A stretch of 12,551 nt of DNA from Oscillospiraceae bacterium (lineage in GTDB: Bacteria > Bacillota > Clostridia > Oscillospirales > UBA929): NCBI GenBank assembly GCA_031271525.1, contig JAISVO010000189.1, forward strand, positions 1 to 12,551. The letters are read 5' to 3'. The position numbers and the translations under genes are program-made. Shown here piece by piece: positions 1 through 9,400 of this stretch (within the stretch, counting starts at the first letter, position 1; each line of letters begins with the position of its first letter). A model generated the notes under the pieces. That model made no database searches, had not been told where the DNA came from, and saw only the letters and a list, made by a program, of their open reading frames with translations.

Positions 1-1
1 G

Positions 2-2257
2 ACGGTCACCGGTCTCGGCGGCGAAATCTCCGGCGTCGTGATCGGGAAGGTGCTGACGATTGACAAGCATCCCGAGGCGGACCGGCTCTTTGTCTGCTCG
101 GTGGATGTCGGCGACGGCAGCCCGAGGCAAATCATCACCGGCGCGACCAACGTCTTCGCCGGCGCGGTGATCCCCGCCGCGCTGGATGGCGCGTTCCTCC
201 CGGGCGGGAAGAAGATCAAGACCGGAAAAATGCGAGGGCTGGAGTCGCAGGGGATGCTCTGCTCGGGCGAGGAATTGGGGATCGACGGCTTGGATCAGCC
301 GGGAGCGGATGTCGACGGCATCCTGATCCTTGACGACTCATTTACAATCGGTGCTGACGCCGCAGAGGCGCTGATGCTGAAAGACACCGTGATCGAGTTT
401 GAGATCACCAACAACCGCCCCGACTGCCTGTCGGTTATCGGACTGGCGCGGGAAGCCGCCGCCGCATTGTACGCCGCCGGGACAATCGGCCCCGAGGCGT
501 GCCGGGCTTTGAACGGACAAACCCCGGCGGCTTGTCCGGACAGCGCCCAGCCCCCGCTGGAAGTGGTTGTGGAGGAGAGCGGGCTGTGCCCGCGTTATGC
601 CGCGCGGATTGTGCGGAATGTTAAGATCGGGCCGTCCCCTCTCTGGATGAGGCGGCGGCTTCGGGCTTGCGGAGTGCGCCCGATCAATAACATCGTGGAC
701 ATCACAAATTACGTGATGCTGGAGACGGGGCAGCCGATGCACGCATTCGACCTCGCCTGTGTCAAGGGCCGCAAGCTGGTGATCCGCCGCGCGAAAGACG
801 GCGAGGTACTGGAGACGCTGGACGGACGGGGCCGAGCGCTGAACCCCTCGATGTTGGTGATCGCCGACGAGCGCGACGCCACGGCGGTCGCCGGCGTGAT
901 GGGCGGCGCAGCAAGCGAGATTACGGAAAAAACCACAGCCATTGTCTTTGAGTCCGCAAACTTCAACGGACCCTCGGTACGGAAGACCGCGCTGGCGCTC
1001 GCGATGCGGACCGACGCTTCCTCCCGGTTCGAAAAAGGGCTGGACCCGTCGGCAACCGTCACCGCGTTGGAGCGGGCCTGTCAATTGGTGGAGGAATTGA
1101 GCGCCGGGGAGGTCGTCCCGGGAGTCTCCGACATCAACGCGGTGTCCGAGGATCCAATCGCGATTCCCTTTGAACAAAAGACAATCGAGAATTTCCTTGG
1201 TGTCGAGATCCCGGACCTCCACGGTCTGCTGGAATCGGTCGGGTTCCGGATTGCCGACGGAACAGCGCTCGTCCCCTCGTGGCGGCGGGATGTCGCCCTA
1301 TGGCAGGATCTTGCGGAAGAGGCGGCCCGGCTCCACGGCTACGACAGGATTCCGTCCATCCTGCCGCCCTCGAAAAACCAAGGTTGGCTGACCCCGAAGC
1401 AGAGCGCCCGCGCCCGTCTGCACCATATCTGCGTCTCGTTGGGTTTTTATGAGGCGCTGACCTACTCCTTCGTCGGTCCGGCGGATTTTGACGCCGCGCG
1501 GATCCCCGTAGATAACGCGCGGACAATCCGCAACCCGCTGGGCGAGGAACACAGCATGATGCGGACGGCCCTCCTCCCGTCGTTCCTGAAAGCGTTGGGT
1601 AACAACGTCCGGAACCAACAGGTCTGGCTGTACGAACTGAGCAATATCTATAAAGATAGCGGGTCCCGCTTGCCGGAGGAACCGTTCAACCTGATTTTAG
1701 GCGGTTTTGGAGGCGGGATGGGTTACTTCACCCTCAAAGGAGCCGTGGAGGAACTGATTGCGCGCTTCGTCCGCCGCCCCCCCGACTTTACCCGGGCCAG
1801 TGAGCCGGCTTTCCACCCGGGGCGATGTGCCGAGGTGTCTCTCGGCGGGCAGAAGATCGGCGTCATCGGCGAACTGCACCCCGAGCTGGGCTACCCGTCC
1901 GGTGGCGCCGTCTGTGAACTGGATGCCGAAACGCTGGTTGCCCTCGGCGCAGAAGCGCGGTTTAGGCAAATCCCCAAATATCCCGCAGTCTCACGGGACT
2001 TGGCCCTTATCTGTCCGAAGGAGACGGCAGCGGCCGACATCCGCACGGTCATCCGCAAAGCCGGGGGGAGTTTGCTGGCCGAGTGCGTTTTGTTTGATGT
2101 TTACACGGGACAGAATATCCCCGAGGGTCACCGGAGCCTCGCCTACCGTCTCATCTTCCGCGCGCCCGACCGTACCATGACGGACGGCGAAGCCGACGGA
2201 GCGATTGAAAAGATTCTCGCTAAACTCGCTAAGATCGATATAACCCTCCGTTCATAG
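2..2257 (+). CDS. pheT: Phenylalanyl-tRNA synthetase beta subunit (5' end outside window)
   Basis: This is the beta chain of the alpha2-beta2 cytoplasmic enzyme that charges tRNA-Phe with phenylalanine. The reading frame is open from base 2, and the residues before the GTG at 38 already look like the family, so that GTG is internal. About 751 codons are present against a usual length near 800, so roughly 40-50 N-terminal residues are missing. Domains run in the normal order: the OB-fold tRNA-binding domain (window residues about 13-115, with KHPEADRL and the GMLCSGEELG segment), the B3/B4 editing domain (with NNIVDITNYVMLETGQPMHA and VAGVMGG), the B5 domain (ending near WRRDV and EEAARLHGYDRIP), the PheS-like core (with RNPLGEEHSMMRTALLPS), and the C-terminal anticodon-binding FDX-ACB domain (from KYPAVSRDLA, through GHRSLAYRL and RTMTDGE). 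No defects are visible. pheS would be expected just upstream, outside the window. Confidence 0.97.
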   Translation, partial: TVTGLGGEISGVVIGKVLTIDKHPEADRLFVCSVDVGDGSPRQIITGATNVFAGAVIPAALDGAFLPGGKKIKTGKMRGLESQGMLCSGEELGIDGLDQPGADVDGILILDDSFTIGADAAEALMLKDTVIEFEITNNRPDCLSVIGLAREAAAALYAAGTIGPEACRALNGQTPAACPDSAQPPLEVVVEESGLCPRYAARIVRNVKIGPSPLWMRRRLRACGVRPINNIVDITNYVMLETGQPMHAFDLACVKGRKLVIRRAKDGEVLETLDGRGRALNPSMLVIADERDATAVAGVMGGAASEITEKTTAIVFESANFNGPSVRKTALALAMRTDASSRFEKGLDPSATVTALERACQLVEELSAGEVVPGVSDINAVSEDPIAIPFEQKTIENFLGVEIPDLHGLLESVGFRIADGTALVPSWRRDVALWQDLAEEAARLHGYDRIPSILPPSKNQGWLTPKQSARARLHHICVSLGFYEALTYSFVGPADFDAARIPVDNARTIRNPLGEEHSMMRTALLPSFLKALGNNVRNQQVWLYELSNIYKDSGSRLPEEPFNLILGGFGGGMGYFTLKGAVEELIARFVRRPPDFTRASEPAFHPGRCAEVSLGGQKIGVIGELHPELGYPSGGAVCELDAETLVALGAEARFRQIPKYPAVSRDLALICPKETAAADIRTVIRKAGGSLLAECVLFDVYTGQNIPEGHRSLAYRLIFRAPDRTMTDGEADGAIEKILAKLAKIDITLRS

Positions 2258-2279
2258 TATTGATGATTACGGAGATTTC

Positions 2280-2284
2280 GGAGG
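2280..2284 (+). promoter_or_regulatory. Ribosome binding site of the CPBP protease gene
   Basis: GGAGG lies 7 nt before the ATG at 2292. It fixes that start and shows that the 34-bp gap after pheT carries a strong translation signal. I see no clear promoter in the gap. Confidence 0.75.
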
Positions 2285-2291
2285 CATAAAG

Positions 2292-3140
2292 ATGGATTCC
2301 TTCATCCCTCCCCCGTCGAAGGTTGCGACCTTCTTCCGATCCCTCCTGCCGCCGCTCCTCTACACCTTTGTAATCCAAGGGTTTGCGATGTACCTGTTCA
2401 TTATGCCCGACCTGATCAAGGTATATGAGGAGACAGGGGTACTGCCGAACACCGACGTGAATACGGTGTATAACGCGGAGCATTTCCCCCACGCGCTGCT
2501 GTTTGGGGCGTTGGGAAGCATCGTTCTGTTCCAGTTCATACTGAATCGGAACCGCCTGCTGCCGGAACCCGGCTTCCGGCAGCAGACTTCGGCAGTGCCG
2601 TATGTCCTGCTTGTGTCGGTCGCCGGTAATTTTGTCTTCACCTCGGGGATCACGGCGCTGCAATTGGCTCTCGGGACCGATTTTGCGACAAGCTCTTTGG
2701 ATGGCGTGGGGGAGAACGCCGACATGTTTTTGCTCCTGCTGACCTCCAGCATCTTTGTGCCGATCGCGGAGGAACTGTGTTTCCGCGCGCTGACGCTGGG
2801 GCGTTTGCTCCAAGCCTTCCCCCCGTTCCGGGCGAACCTGATCCAAGCCGCGATTTTCGGCCTTGTCCACGGGACGCCGATCGCGATGGGCTACGCTTTC
2901 CTGTTCGGCTTGTTCTTGGGGACGCTATATCAAAAGACCGGGCGGTTGGGGCTTGTGATCCTGTCCCACATCGCGTTCAATTCCGCAAGCTTACTGCTCA
3001 GCATCATCCCGGGAATCGCCGAGCTCTTGGAGAACGCCGGGGGACTGATGCTGTTCATTTTCACGCCCTCCCTCCTCCTCACCCTGTTCGGATTGATGTC
3101 GCTTCGGAAAATTTTTCCCAAATCGGGACAGGGCACGTAA
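2292..3140 (+). CDS. CPBP family intramembrane glutamic-type protease (Abi/CAAX protease-like)
   Basis: This is a 282-residue polytopic membrane protein of the CPBP (CAAX protease and bacteriocin-processing, 'Abi') family. The three family motifs are all present in order: EExxxR as EELCFR (E160, E161, R165), FxxxH as FGLVH (F189, H193) and HxxxN as HIAFN (H226, N230). About seven or eight hydrophobic stretches are visible, starting near residues 14-40 and ending in a C-terminal helix rich in Leu and Phe. Family members cut substrates within the membrane, and some confer bacteriocin self-immunity or process peptides. The substrate here is unknown, and no bacteriocin gene is nearby. It begins 34 bp after pheT and may be cotranscribed with it. 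A new promoter sits immediately after its stop, so it is probably the last gene of its unit. The motifs make the family call firm; the role is open. Confidence 0.9.
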   Translation: MDSFIPPPSKVATFFRSLLPPLLYTFVIQGFAMYLFIMPDLIKVYEETGVLPNTDVNTVYNAEHFPHALLFGALGSIVLFQFILNRNRLLPEPGFRQQTSAVPYVLLVSVAGNFVFTSGITALQLALGTDFATSSLDGVGENADMFLLLLTSSIFVPIAEELCFRALTLGRLLQAFPPFRANLIQAAIFGLVHGTPIAMGYAFLFGLFLGTLYQKTGRLGLVILSHIAFNSASLLLSIIPGIAELLENAGGLMLFIFTPSLLLTLFGLMSLRKIFPKSGQGT

Positions 3141-3148
3141 ATTTTACC

Positions 3149-3177
3149 TTGCAATTTCCCGCATTTTTAGATATACT
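3149..3177 (+). promoter_or_regulatory. Sigma-A-type promoter of the diguanylate cyclase block
   Basis: TTGCAA (3149-3154) and TATACT (3172-3177) are separated by exactly 17 bp, in the gap just after the CPBP stop codon. Transcription would start around 3183-3186. That start would place the in-frame ATG at 3182 at or before the first transcribed base, which favours the TTG at 3209 as the true start. Prediction from sequence only. Confidence 0.72.
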
Positions 3178-3194
3178 GTTGATGAGCGCAGCTT

Positions 3195-3201
3195 GGGAGG
3201 G
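3195..3201 (+). promoter_or_regulatory. Ribosome binding site selecting a TTG start
   Basis: GGGAGGG is placed 7 nt before TTG (3209-3211). The upstream in-frame ATG at 3182 has no purine-rich site before it and lies too close to the -10 box. The TTG is therefore the better start. Confidence 0.7.
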
Positions 3202-3208
3202 ATTACCA

Positions 3209-4722
3209 TTGAGTAACCATGCGAGCCTTGTCCTTCATCTACCCGTTTTGATCATCTTCACAATCCTGCTCGCTTTCGGGCTTCCGCGCGGGAGGAGCAG
3301 CCTGTACCGTGATCGTAGCGTGTTTTTTATGCTGTGCCTGCTTTTGTGGCAAGTTGCCGACGTATTGTTCTTCAGCGTGACAAGCGAGGTCGCAGCCGAA
3401 ATCTTCTTTGTTCTCCGTTACATACCGATCACCTTCCTCCCAACGACCTATCTCTTCTACTGTATTCGTTTCTACCGCCTGAACAGCGAAGTTTCCGCTT
3501 GGATGTACGCCGTCCTGTTCGGCGTGCCGAGCGCGATGACGCTGCTGATGCTGACGCCCGCCTCCAAGATGATCATCGAGGCGGACGCCCTGTATGACGG
3601 CGTAACCACCACCGTCACCTACCGCTACGGCCCCCTCTTCTACGCCGCTCTCGCCTACATACTTGCGGTCTATATTCTGATTGGAGTCGTCGTCGTGTAC
3701 TTTGTGCGGGTGCTGCCGGGAGCCTACCGGAGCGGCTCGTTCTTCCATGTCCTCTACCTTATCATTTTCCTCGCCGTCCAGACGTATCACTTCGGGGTAA
3801 TGCACGGGGTCTTCGGCGACGTCTATTTCTTCGGGATGAGTGTCGGCGGGCTTCTGTTCTACCTCTCCCACGTCCTCCACAGCCGGAACCGCGGGCTGAA
3901 CATGGATGAAAACAGCGTCCTCGACTATCTTGACAACGCGGTCTTTATCCTCAACGAGGACGGGATCATTGTCCAGACCAACTATCCCGCGACGCTGTGG
4001 CTCAAGTCGCTGAAGCGCGGGGTGGAAAACGTCTCCTTTGACGGCTTGCTCTCGGTGCTGTCCAACAATAAGCGGATTTCGGTCAAGCCGTTGGAGGACA
4101 GCAAGGACTTCGATATCCATATCACCGAGACCGCGATTCCGCTGATCTACCGGATGGAGCGGCGTAGCTTTGTCGCGAGCGATAAAATCAGCAAGGGCGA
4201 GTTTATCACCCTGACCGACGTGACGAGCAACCGCCTCCTCATTGACCGCCTCCGGGATATGGCGGGTGTCGATTCCCTGACCGGGCTTGCCAACCGCTAC
4301 CGCTACCAAGACCTCCTCCGGAAATTGGACCGGGCCGAAAACTATCCGCTGGCGGTGGTCATCGGGGACGTGAACGGCTTAAAGTACGTCAACGACAACT
4401 TCGGGCATCAGGAGGGCGACGAGTACCTTCGGGAAATCGGAAAAGCGCTCCACAAGCGCTGCCCGAAGGACGGCTATGTAGCGCGGTACGGCGGCGATGA
4501 GTTTGCGACCTTGCTGGTCAACAGCCCGCCCGAAAGGTGCAGCAATATATCGACAGCGTTCACGAGGAATTGAAGCGCCCGCGCGGGATGAAGCGGCAGC
4601 CGTCGATCTCCCTTGGATTCGCCGTCAAATACCACGGGGGAGAAAACTTGAACAATCTGATCGCGGAAGCCGACAAGCTGATGTATACCGAGAAGGAAGC
4701 GCGTAGGAACGCGGCTGTCTGA
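3209..4722 (+). pseudogene. Membrane diguanylate cyclase (7TM-PAS-GGDEF), interrupted by a one-base frameshift
   Basis: The product is a c-di-GMP synthase-like protein. From the TTG at 3209, residues about 5-220 hold roughly seven membrane helices resembling the 7TM sensor found at the N-terminus of some histidine kinases (LRYIPITFLPTTYLFY is typical). A PAS-like segment follows (about 235-330, from LDYLDNAVFILNEDGIIV), then a GGDEF domain with DSLTGLANR, DVNGLKYVNDNFGHQEGD and GGDEF (428-432). A clean RxxD inhibitory site is not seen: the nearest match, RCPKD, has the wrong spacing. The original frame drifts into unrelated residues after Glu442 and stops at 4573. From 4534 the -1 frame carries the expected rest of the domain (SISLGFAV, then LIAEADKLMYTEKEA) and ends at 4722. 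Joining the frames gives about 504 residues. One missing A in the GAAAGG at 4532-4537 would explain this. It may be a true pseudogene, a young mutation or an assembly error. I see no standard slippery heptamer. Confidence 0.85.
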
Positions 4723-4744
4723 AATACGGAAGTAGGTGCGAGAA

Positions 4745-6379
4745 ATGGCGACGCTGACTGCCACCGGGCAGCCCGAGGCAATGTGGTATCACGACATCTT
4801 CACCAATCCCCTCATGCTGATCCTATATGCCATCCCGCTACTGGTTTTCATTAATATGGCAATCCGCGGGTTTGTCAATCGCAGGAATGTGCGGCTCCCG
4901 GTCAATTTAGGGCTGATCTGGGGCGCGTATGCCGCGTGGATTCTTGTGCTGTTGCTCCGGTTCTCGGTGGCGGATGAGGCGGGCTTATATATCATGACCT
5001 TCCTGCCCTATGTCTTCTCCGTCCTCACGCTGACCTTTACCCTCTATTTCGTCTTGCGGTTCTATAACCAAGGGCTGTTCCTCAACGGGGCAGTTATCGC
5101 CGCGTGTCAGGTCGTACCCGTGCTGACCCTCATCCTTATTATCATCGGGCAGTCCACAGGGGTCAACCAGATCCGGCACATCACCCGAATCGCCCTCGCT
5201 CGGGGCGACCCAAACCAAAATATCAACTACATTTACGGCGAGTTCGGCTCTTGGCATAATTTTTTAGAATTGTACAACGCACTGCTGATCGCAGTCATCG
5301 CACTGATTATTTTCACAAAGCACTTCCAGCTCCCCAAAATCTATCGCGACTCCTCCAAGCGCCTGATCTCCGGGGTCATCTTCCTGATGATCGGCGCGTT
5401 CATCAACGGGATGAACATGGTTGCGGGGCAGGTCGAGATGGGGGTCGTTTTTCCGGTGGACTTCCGGATATTCACCATGATGATTGCGGTGCAATTCTTT
5501 TACCGCGCCTCCCTCGGTAACCAAGGCTTGGTGTTCCTCAGTCAGGCGCGGAGCGACATCATTAACTGCCTCGACCAATCCGTCCTGATCCTCGACGGGG
5601 AGAAGAGCGTTACCTACGCGAACGGAAAGGCGACCGCGTGGATGGAGGCGATGGGCATAAAGCAGGGTTCGTACCTCACGGTGATCGACCGTTTGCTCGG
5701 CACCGCGACCAGTTGTGAACGGTTAAGCGACGAGAGCGGCGGTTCCGATTTCTATTTCGACACCGAGGACGGCACCAAGGCGTTCAATCTGCGGGAAAAA
5801 CCGATTGTCGACAAGAAAAACCGTCCCATCGGAACGTACGTGGTTTACAGCGATGTGACCGAAAACAGGGCGTTGATCCAACGGCTCGAAGTCGGCGCGG
5901 GGCGGGACGCCTTGACCGGGCTTCGGAACCGGGGTATGATGGAGCACCTGAAAACCGAGCTGGATAAACCCGACTCCCTCCCTCTATCGGTGATCGTCTG
6001 CGACCTAAACGACTTGAAGGTCACAAATGACACTTATGGGCATCAGCAGGGAGACATTATGCTTCGGGTCGCGGGCGAGGTCATTGCCGAACTCCTCCCG
6101 CCGGTGGCGCAGGCGGGGCGTATGGGGGGCGACGAATTCCTGATCCTCCTTCCCCAGACATCACGGGAGGACGCGAGAGCGCTGTCCAGACAGATTAACG
6201 ACCATCTCCTTGGCATTGATGAGTATCCCTACAAGATCACCCTTGCGATGGGTGTGGACACCAAGACCGAAGCCGATCAAGAACTGAGCAAGGTGATTGT
6301 CAGCGCAGACGAAGCGATGTATAAGCATAAAAAAGACATGAAAGGGACGGTGCGGAGCAAATCCTCCATCGCCTGTTAG
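4745..6379 (+). CDS. Membrane diguanylate cyclase (7TM sensor, PAS-like, GGDEF)
   Basis: This 544-residue protein is predicted to make c-di-GMP from two GTP at the inner face of the membrane. ATG 4745 is chosen because AGGTG (4734-4738) lies 6 nt before it. Seven hydrophobic segments span about residues 15-260, from LMLILYAIPLLVFINMA to FRIFTMMIAVQFFYRA, resembling the histidine-kinase-type 7TM sensor. A PAS-like part begins at INCLDQSVLILDG (about 277). The GGDEF domain has DALTGLRNR, CDLNDLKVTNDTYGHQQGD, the active-site GGDEF at 461-465, and a normal end (SADEAMYKHKK). No RxxD inhibitory site precedes the active site (the stretch there is PPVAQAGRM), so product inhibition may be absent. It starts 22 bp after the end of the frameshifted cyclase and shares its architecture, so the two are probably diverged tandem paralogues on one transcript. 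It is the intact member of the pair. The signal sensed by the 7TM part is unknown. Confidence 0.93.
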   Translation: MATLTATGQPEAMWYHDIFTNPLMLILYAIPLLVFINMAIRGFVNRRNVRLPVNLGLIWGAYAAWILVLLLRFSVADEAGLYIMTFLPYVFSVLTLTFTLYFVLRFYNQGLFLNGAVIAACQVVPVLTLILIIIGQSTGVNQIRHITRIALARGDPNQNINYIYGEFGSWHNFLELYNALLIAVIALIIFTKHFQLPKIYRDSSKRLISGVIFLMIGAFINGMNMVAGQVEMGVVFPVDFRIFTMMIAVQFFYRASLGNQGLVFLSQARSDIINCLDQSVLILDGEKSVTYANGKATAWMEAMGIKQGSYLTVIDRLLGTATSCERLSDESGGSDFYFDTEDGTKAFNLREKPIVDKKNRPIGTYVVYSDVTENRALIQRLEVGAGRDALTGLRNRGMMEHLKTELDKPDSLPLSVIVCDLNDLKVTNDTYGHQQGDIMLRVAGEVIAELLPPVAQAGRMGGDEFLILLPQTSREDARALSRQINDHLLGIDEYPYKITLAMGVDTKTEADQELSKVIVSADEAMYKHKKDMKGTVRSKSSIAC

Positions 6380-6385
6380 TGTCCC

Positions 6386-6400
6386 GCCGCCGTTGGCGGC
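6386..6400 (+). repeat. Perfect GC hairpin after the second cyclase gene
   Basis: GCCGCC (6386-6391) and GGCGGC (6395-6400) flank the loop GTT. It lies 6 nt after the TAG at 6377-6379. No T-run follows, so on its own it is not a classical intrinsic terminator. It may stabilise the 3' end or belong to the same repeat unit as the next hairpin. Confidence 0.6.
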
Positions 6401-6431
6401 ATTCCCCGGCTTCATTGATAAACATTTGTAG

Positions 6432-6450
6432 GGGCGCACCGGGTGCGCCC
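6432..6450 (+). terminator. GC-rich palindrome, terminator-like or dispersed intergenic repeat
   Basis: GGGCGCAC (6432-6439) and GTGCGCCC (6443-6450) form an 8-bp perfect stem with a 3-nt loop, followed by ATTTTGCCGTTTT, a broken T-tract. It is the best candidate for ending the cyclase transcript before the kinase gene. It is preceded by TTTGTAGG, and from general knowledge short palindromes introduced by TGTAGGGGCG recur between genes in many bacterial genomes. A dispersed palindromic repeat is therefore an alternative reading. Confidence 0.5.
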
Positions 6451-6469
6451 ATTTTGCCGTTTTGGAACA

Positions 6470-6475
6470 GGGAGG
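6470..6475 (+). promoter_or_regulatory. Ribosome binding site of the hybrid kinase gene
   Basis: GGGAGG is 5 nt before the ATG at 6481. It rules out the upstream in-frame starts back to 6379, which would run through the two hairpins and hide the signal peptide. Confidence 0.8.
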
Positions 6476-6480
6476 TTTGC

Positions 6481-9400
6481 ATGGGAAAATTTGTTGCGGT
6501 TTCAATTGTCCTCGCGTTGATTCTCTCTTCCTGCGGAGGGACCAAACCCGAACCGACGGTTTTTTCCTCCTACACGGAGGTCCCCGGGGTGACCGAAGAC
6601 GAGATCCGGGCGATCGATGCGCTGCGGGATAGATATGACTCTCTGTCCTACGGCATGTTTCCCTCCACCGAATCGTTCATCGCCGAGAGCGGCGGGATCC
6701 AAGGCTACGCCGCCCTCTTCTGCGATTGGCTGACCGAGCTGTTCGGGATCGAGTTTATCTTGGAGCTGCACAGTTCCAGTGACCTGCCGATCCTGCTGGA
6801 AGCACGGGAGATTGATTTTTCGGGGAATATCATGCCCACCCCTGAGCGCCGGGAGACATTGTTTATGACCGAACCGATCGCCGAGAGGCAATACATCACG
6901 GCGCGGATATCGGGGCATCCTGACAACAGGACAATTCTAGCCGAACGTCCGCTACGTTACGCGTTTATCCAAAATACCCCGGTGGAAGCGGCGGTGGCGG
7001 CTGTCACCCCACCCGGAACCTACGAATCGCTGTTCGTCGCCGACGCCGGCGAAGGGGTCATTCTACTGGAGAGGGGTGAGGCGGATGCCGTGATTGTCAC
7101 AAGCGCCGCCGAAATTTCCTTTATTGAGTATGAGAACATCGTCATCGAGAACTATTTCCCGCTGGTCTTTAACCCCACTACGATGGCGACGGCAAAACCG
7201 GAGTTCGCGCCGCTCATTTCGGTCGTCACCAAGGCGATCCGCGCCGGCGCGTACCGAACCCTCAACCAAATGTACACCCAAGGGTATCAGGATTACCGGA
7301 AACACTGCGTCGCGATCCGCCTGACCCCGGAGGAACACGCGACCGTCTCGGAAACCGTCGCGGCGGGCGTTGCCGTGCCGATCGCGGCGTTTGACACAAA
7401 CTACCCGGTCAGCTTTTATAACGATACCGAGCAGATGTGGCAGGGGATCTACTTTGACCTCCTTCGCGAGGTGACCGAGCTGACGGGGCTTACCTTTGAG
7501 GTCGTACACGACGCGCACGCGAGTATGCCGTTGCAGGGCCGGATCATGCAGGAGGGAGAAGCGCTGCTTATCCCGGGGTTCGCCAAGACGCCCGAACGGG
7601 AAAAATATCTCGTCTGGAGCAACGCATTTTCTGTAGACGACTACTACACCCTTGTTTCCAAGGAGGAGTTCCGCGATATAACCATCAACGAGATCCACAG
7701 CGTACGGATCGGGGTTGCCCAAGGGTCGGCGCATTCACGGATCCTCAGGCAATGGTTTCCAAACCATTCGTACGTCACCGAGTATGACGGAGTGGATAAC
7801 GCGATGGACGCTCTGCACCACGGCGAGGTCGATATGGTTATGACAAATGAGAAGAAGGTCCTGCAACTGACCCATTACGAGGAGCGTGTCGGATACAAGC
7901 CGAACTTGATCTTCAACCAGCAGATTGAGAACTCGATCGCTTTCCGCCGGGACGCGCCGCTGTTGATGTCGATCTTTGAAAAGACGATGGAGTTCACCGA
8001 CGTGGAGGAGATTACCGAACGGTGGATGCAGCGCACCTTCGACTACCGCCTAAAGGTTGCGGAAGGGCAGCGCCCGTGGCTTATCGGGGCTTTTATCCTC
8101 GCCGTGCTGGTGGTGATCCTAGTGACGTCCACCTTCCGGCGGAACCGAAAAATGACCGCCGCCCTAATGGCGGCAAAGAGTCAGGCGGAAGCGGCGAACG
8201 CGGCGAAATCGGCCTTCCTCGCCAATATGAGCCATGAGATCCGCACGCCGATGAACGCGATCATCGGGATGACAGAGCTTGCGAGCGGCGCGCCGAACGC
8301 CGAGCGGAAGGATTACGCGCTGGGGAAGATCCGGGACGCTTCCCTCCATCTGCTCGGCGTCATCAACGATGTGCTGGACATGAGTAAAATTGATGCCGGT
8401 ATGTTTTCTCTTGTGCCGGACGAAGTGCGGTTTGAGAAGGTTCTTCAGCGGGTCAGCAATGTCGTCAACTACCGGGCGGATGAGAAGCGGCAGAGTTTTA
8501 CGGTGCGGATCGATAACAAGATTCCGCAAAACCTCATCTTAGACGGTCAGCGCCTCGCGCAGGTAATCACAAACCTTGTGGCGAACGCCGTCAAGTTCAC
8601 CGGGGAGTTCGGCACGGTCTCCTTGGAAGCCGAGCTGCTCAGCCAAGATGAACACGGCGTCTGCACCGTGCAGGTTTCGGTTGCCGACAATGGGATCGGG
8701 ATCAGTTTGGACCAACTTGATAAGGTGTTCCACCCCTTTGAGCAGGCGGACGCCAACGCGACCCGGCAATACGGCGGTACGGGACTGGGGCTGTCGATTT
8801 CCAAGAGGATCGTCGAGATGATGGGCGGGGAGATTACGGTCCGGTCGGTCCTCGGCGAAGGCTCGGTCTTCACCTTCACCTTCAAGGCTAAACAGGGAGA
8901 AGAACAGCTCCCCGATAAGGTCATCCTTAAAAATATCCGATTTATGGCAGTGGACGACGATCCGCCGAGCTTAGACATCCTGTCCCAGATCATGGCGGAC
9001 GCAGGGCTGTTCTGCGACACCGCCGGAAGCGGGGAGGAAGCCCTTTCGCGAGTGAAGCGGGACGGCCCCTATGACGTGTATTTCGTCGATTGGCAGATGC
9101 CGGGGATGGATGGGATCGAGCTTGCGCGGAAGCTTAAGGCACAGGAGTCCGAGCACTCGATTGTCATCATGGTCTCGGCCTACGCTTGGAACGAGGTCGA
9201 ACCCGCAGCACGGGAGGCGGGGATCACACGGTTCCTGTCAAAACCCCTCTTCCCGTCAGCTGTGCTCGATGCCGTCAGCGAATGCCTCGGCAAGGAACGC
9301 ACCGAGGATTCGGCAGTTCAGGCGGTGTCGTTTGACGGGTTCCGGGTGCTTCTGGCGGAGGATGTTGCGATCAACTGCGAAATCCTCATGGCGCTGCTGG

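Noticed and set aside
338..1222. Long open frame (294 codons) on the minus strand opposite pheT.
   Set aside because: pheT is continuous and well conserved here. The antisense product is rich in Arg, Gly and His with no recognisable domain, as expected for a shadow of GC-rich coding DNA.
2777..3208. Upstream extension of the first cyclase frame into the CPBP gene.
   Set aside because: The extension is an out-of-frame shadow of the CPBP gene; the promoter at 3149-3177 and ribosome site at 3195-3201 place the start at 3209.
3239..4309. 356-codon open frame on the minus strand opposite the first cyclase.
   Set aside because: Its product is a low-quality, Asp/Glu/His-rich string without any family features; the plus strand encodes clear membrane helices and the start of a GGDEF domain.
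4526..4540. Programmed -1 frameshift in the first cyclase.
   Set aside because: No X-XXY-YYZ slippery heptamer in the right phase and no obvious downstream pseudoknot. A missing base is the simpler explanation.
6379..6480. N-terminal extension of the hybrid kinase upstream of 6481.
   Set aside because: It would translate the two palindromes and bury the lipoprotein signal; the ribosome site at 6470-6475 points to 6481.
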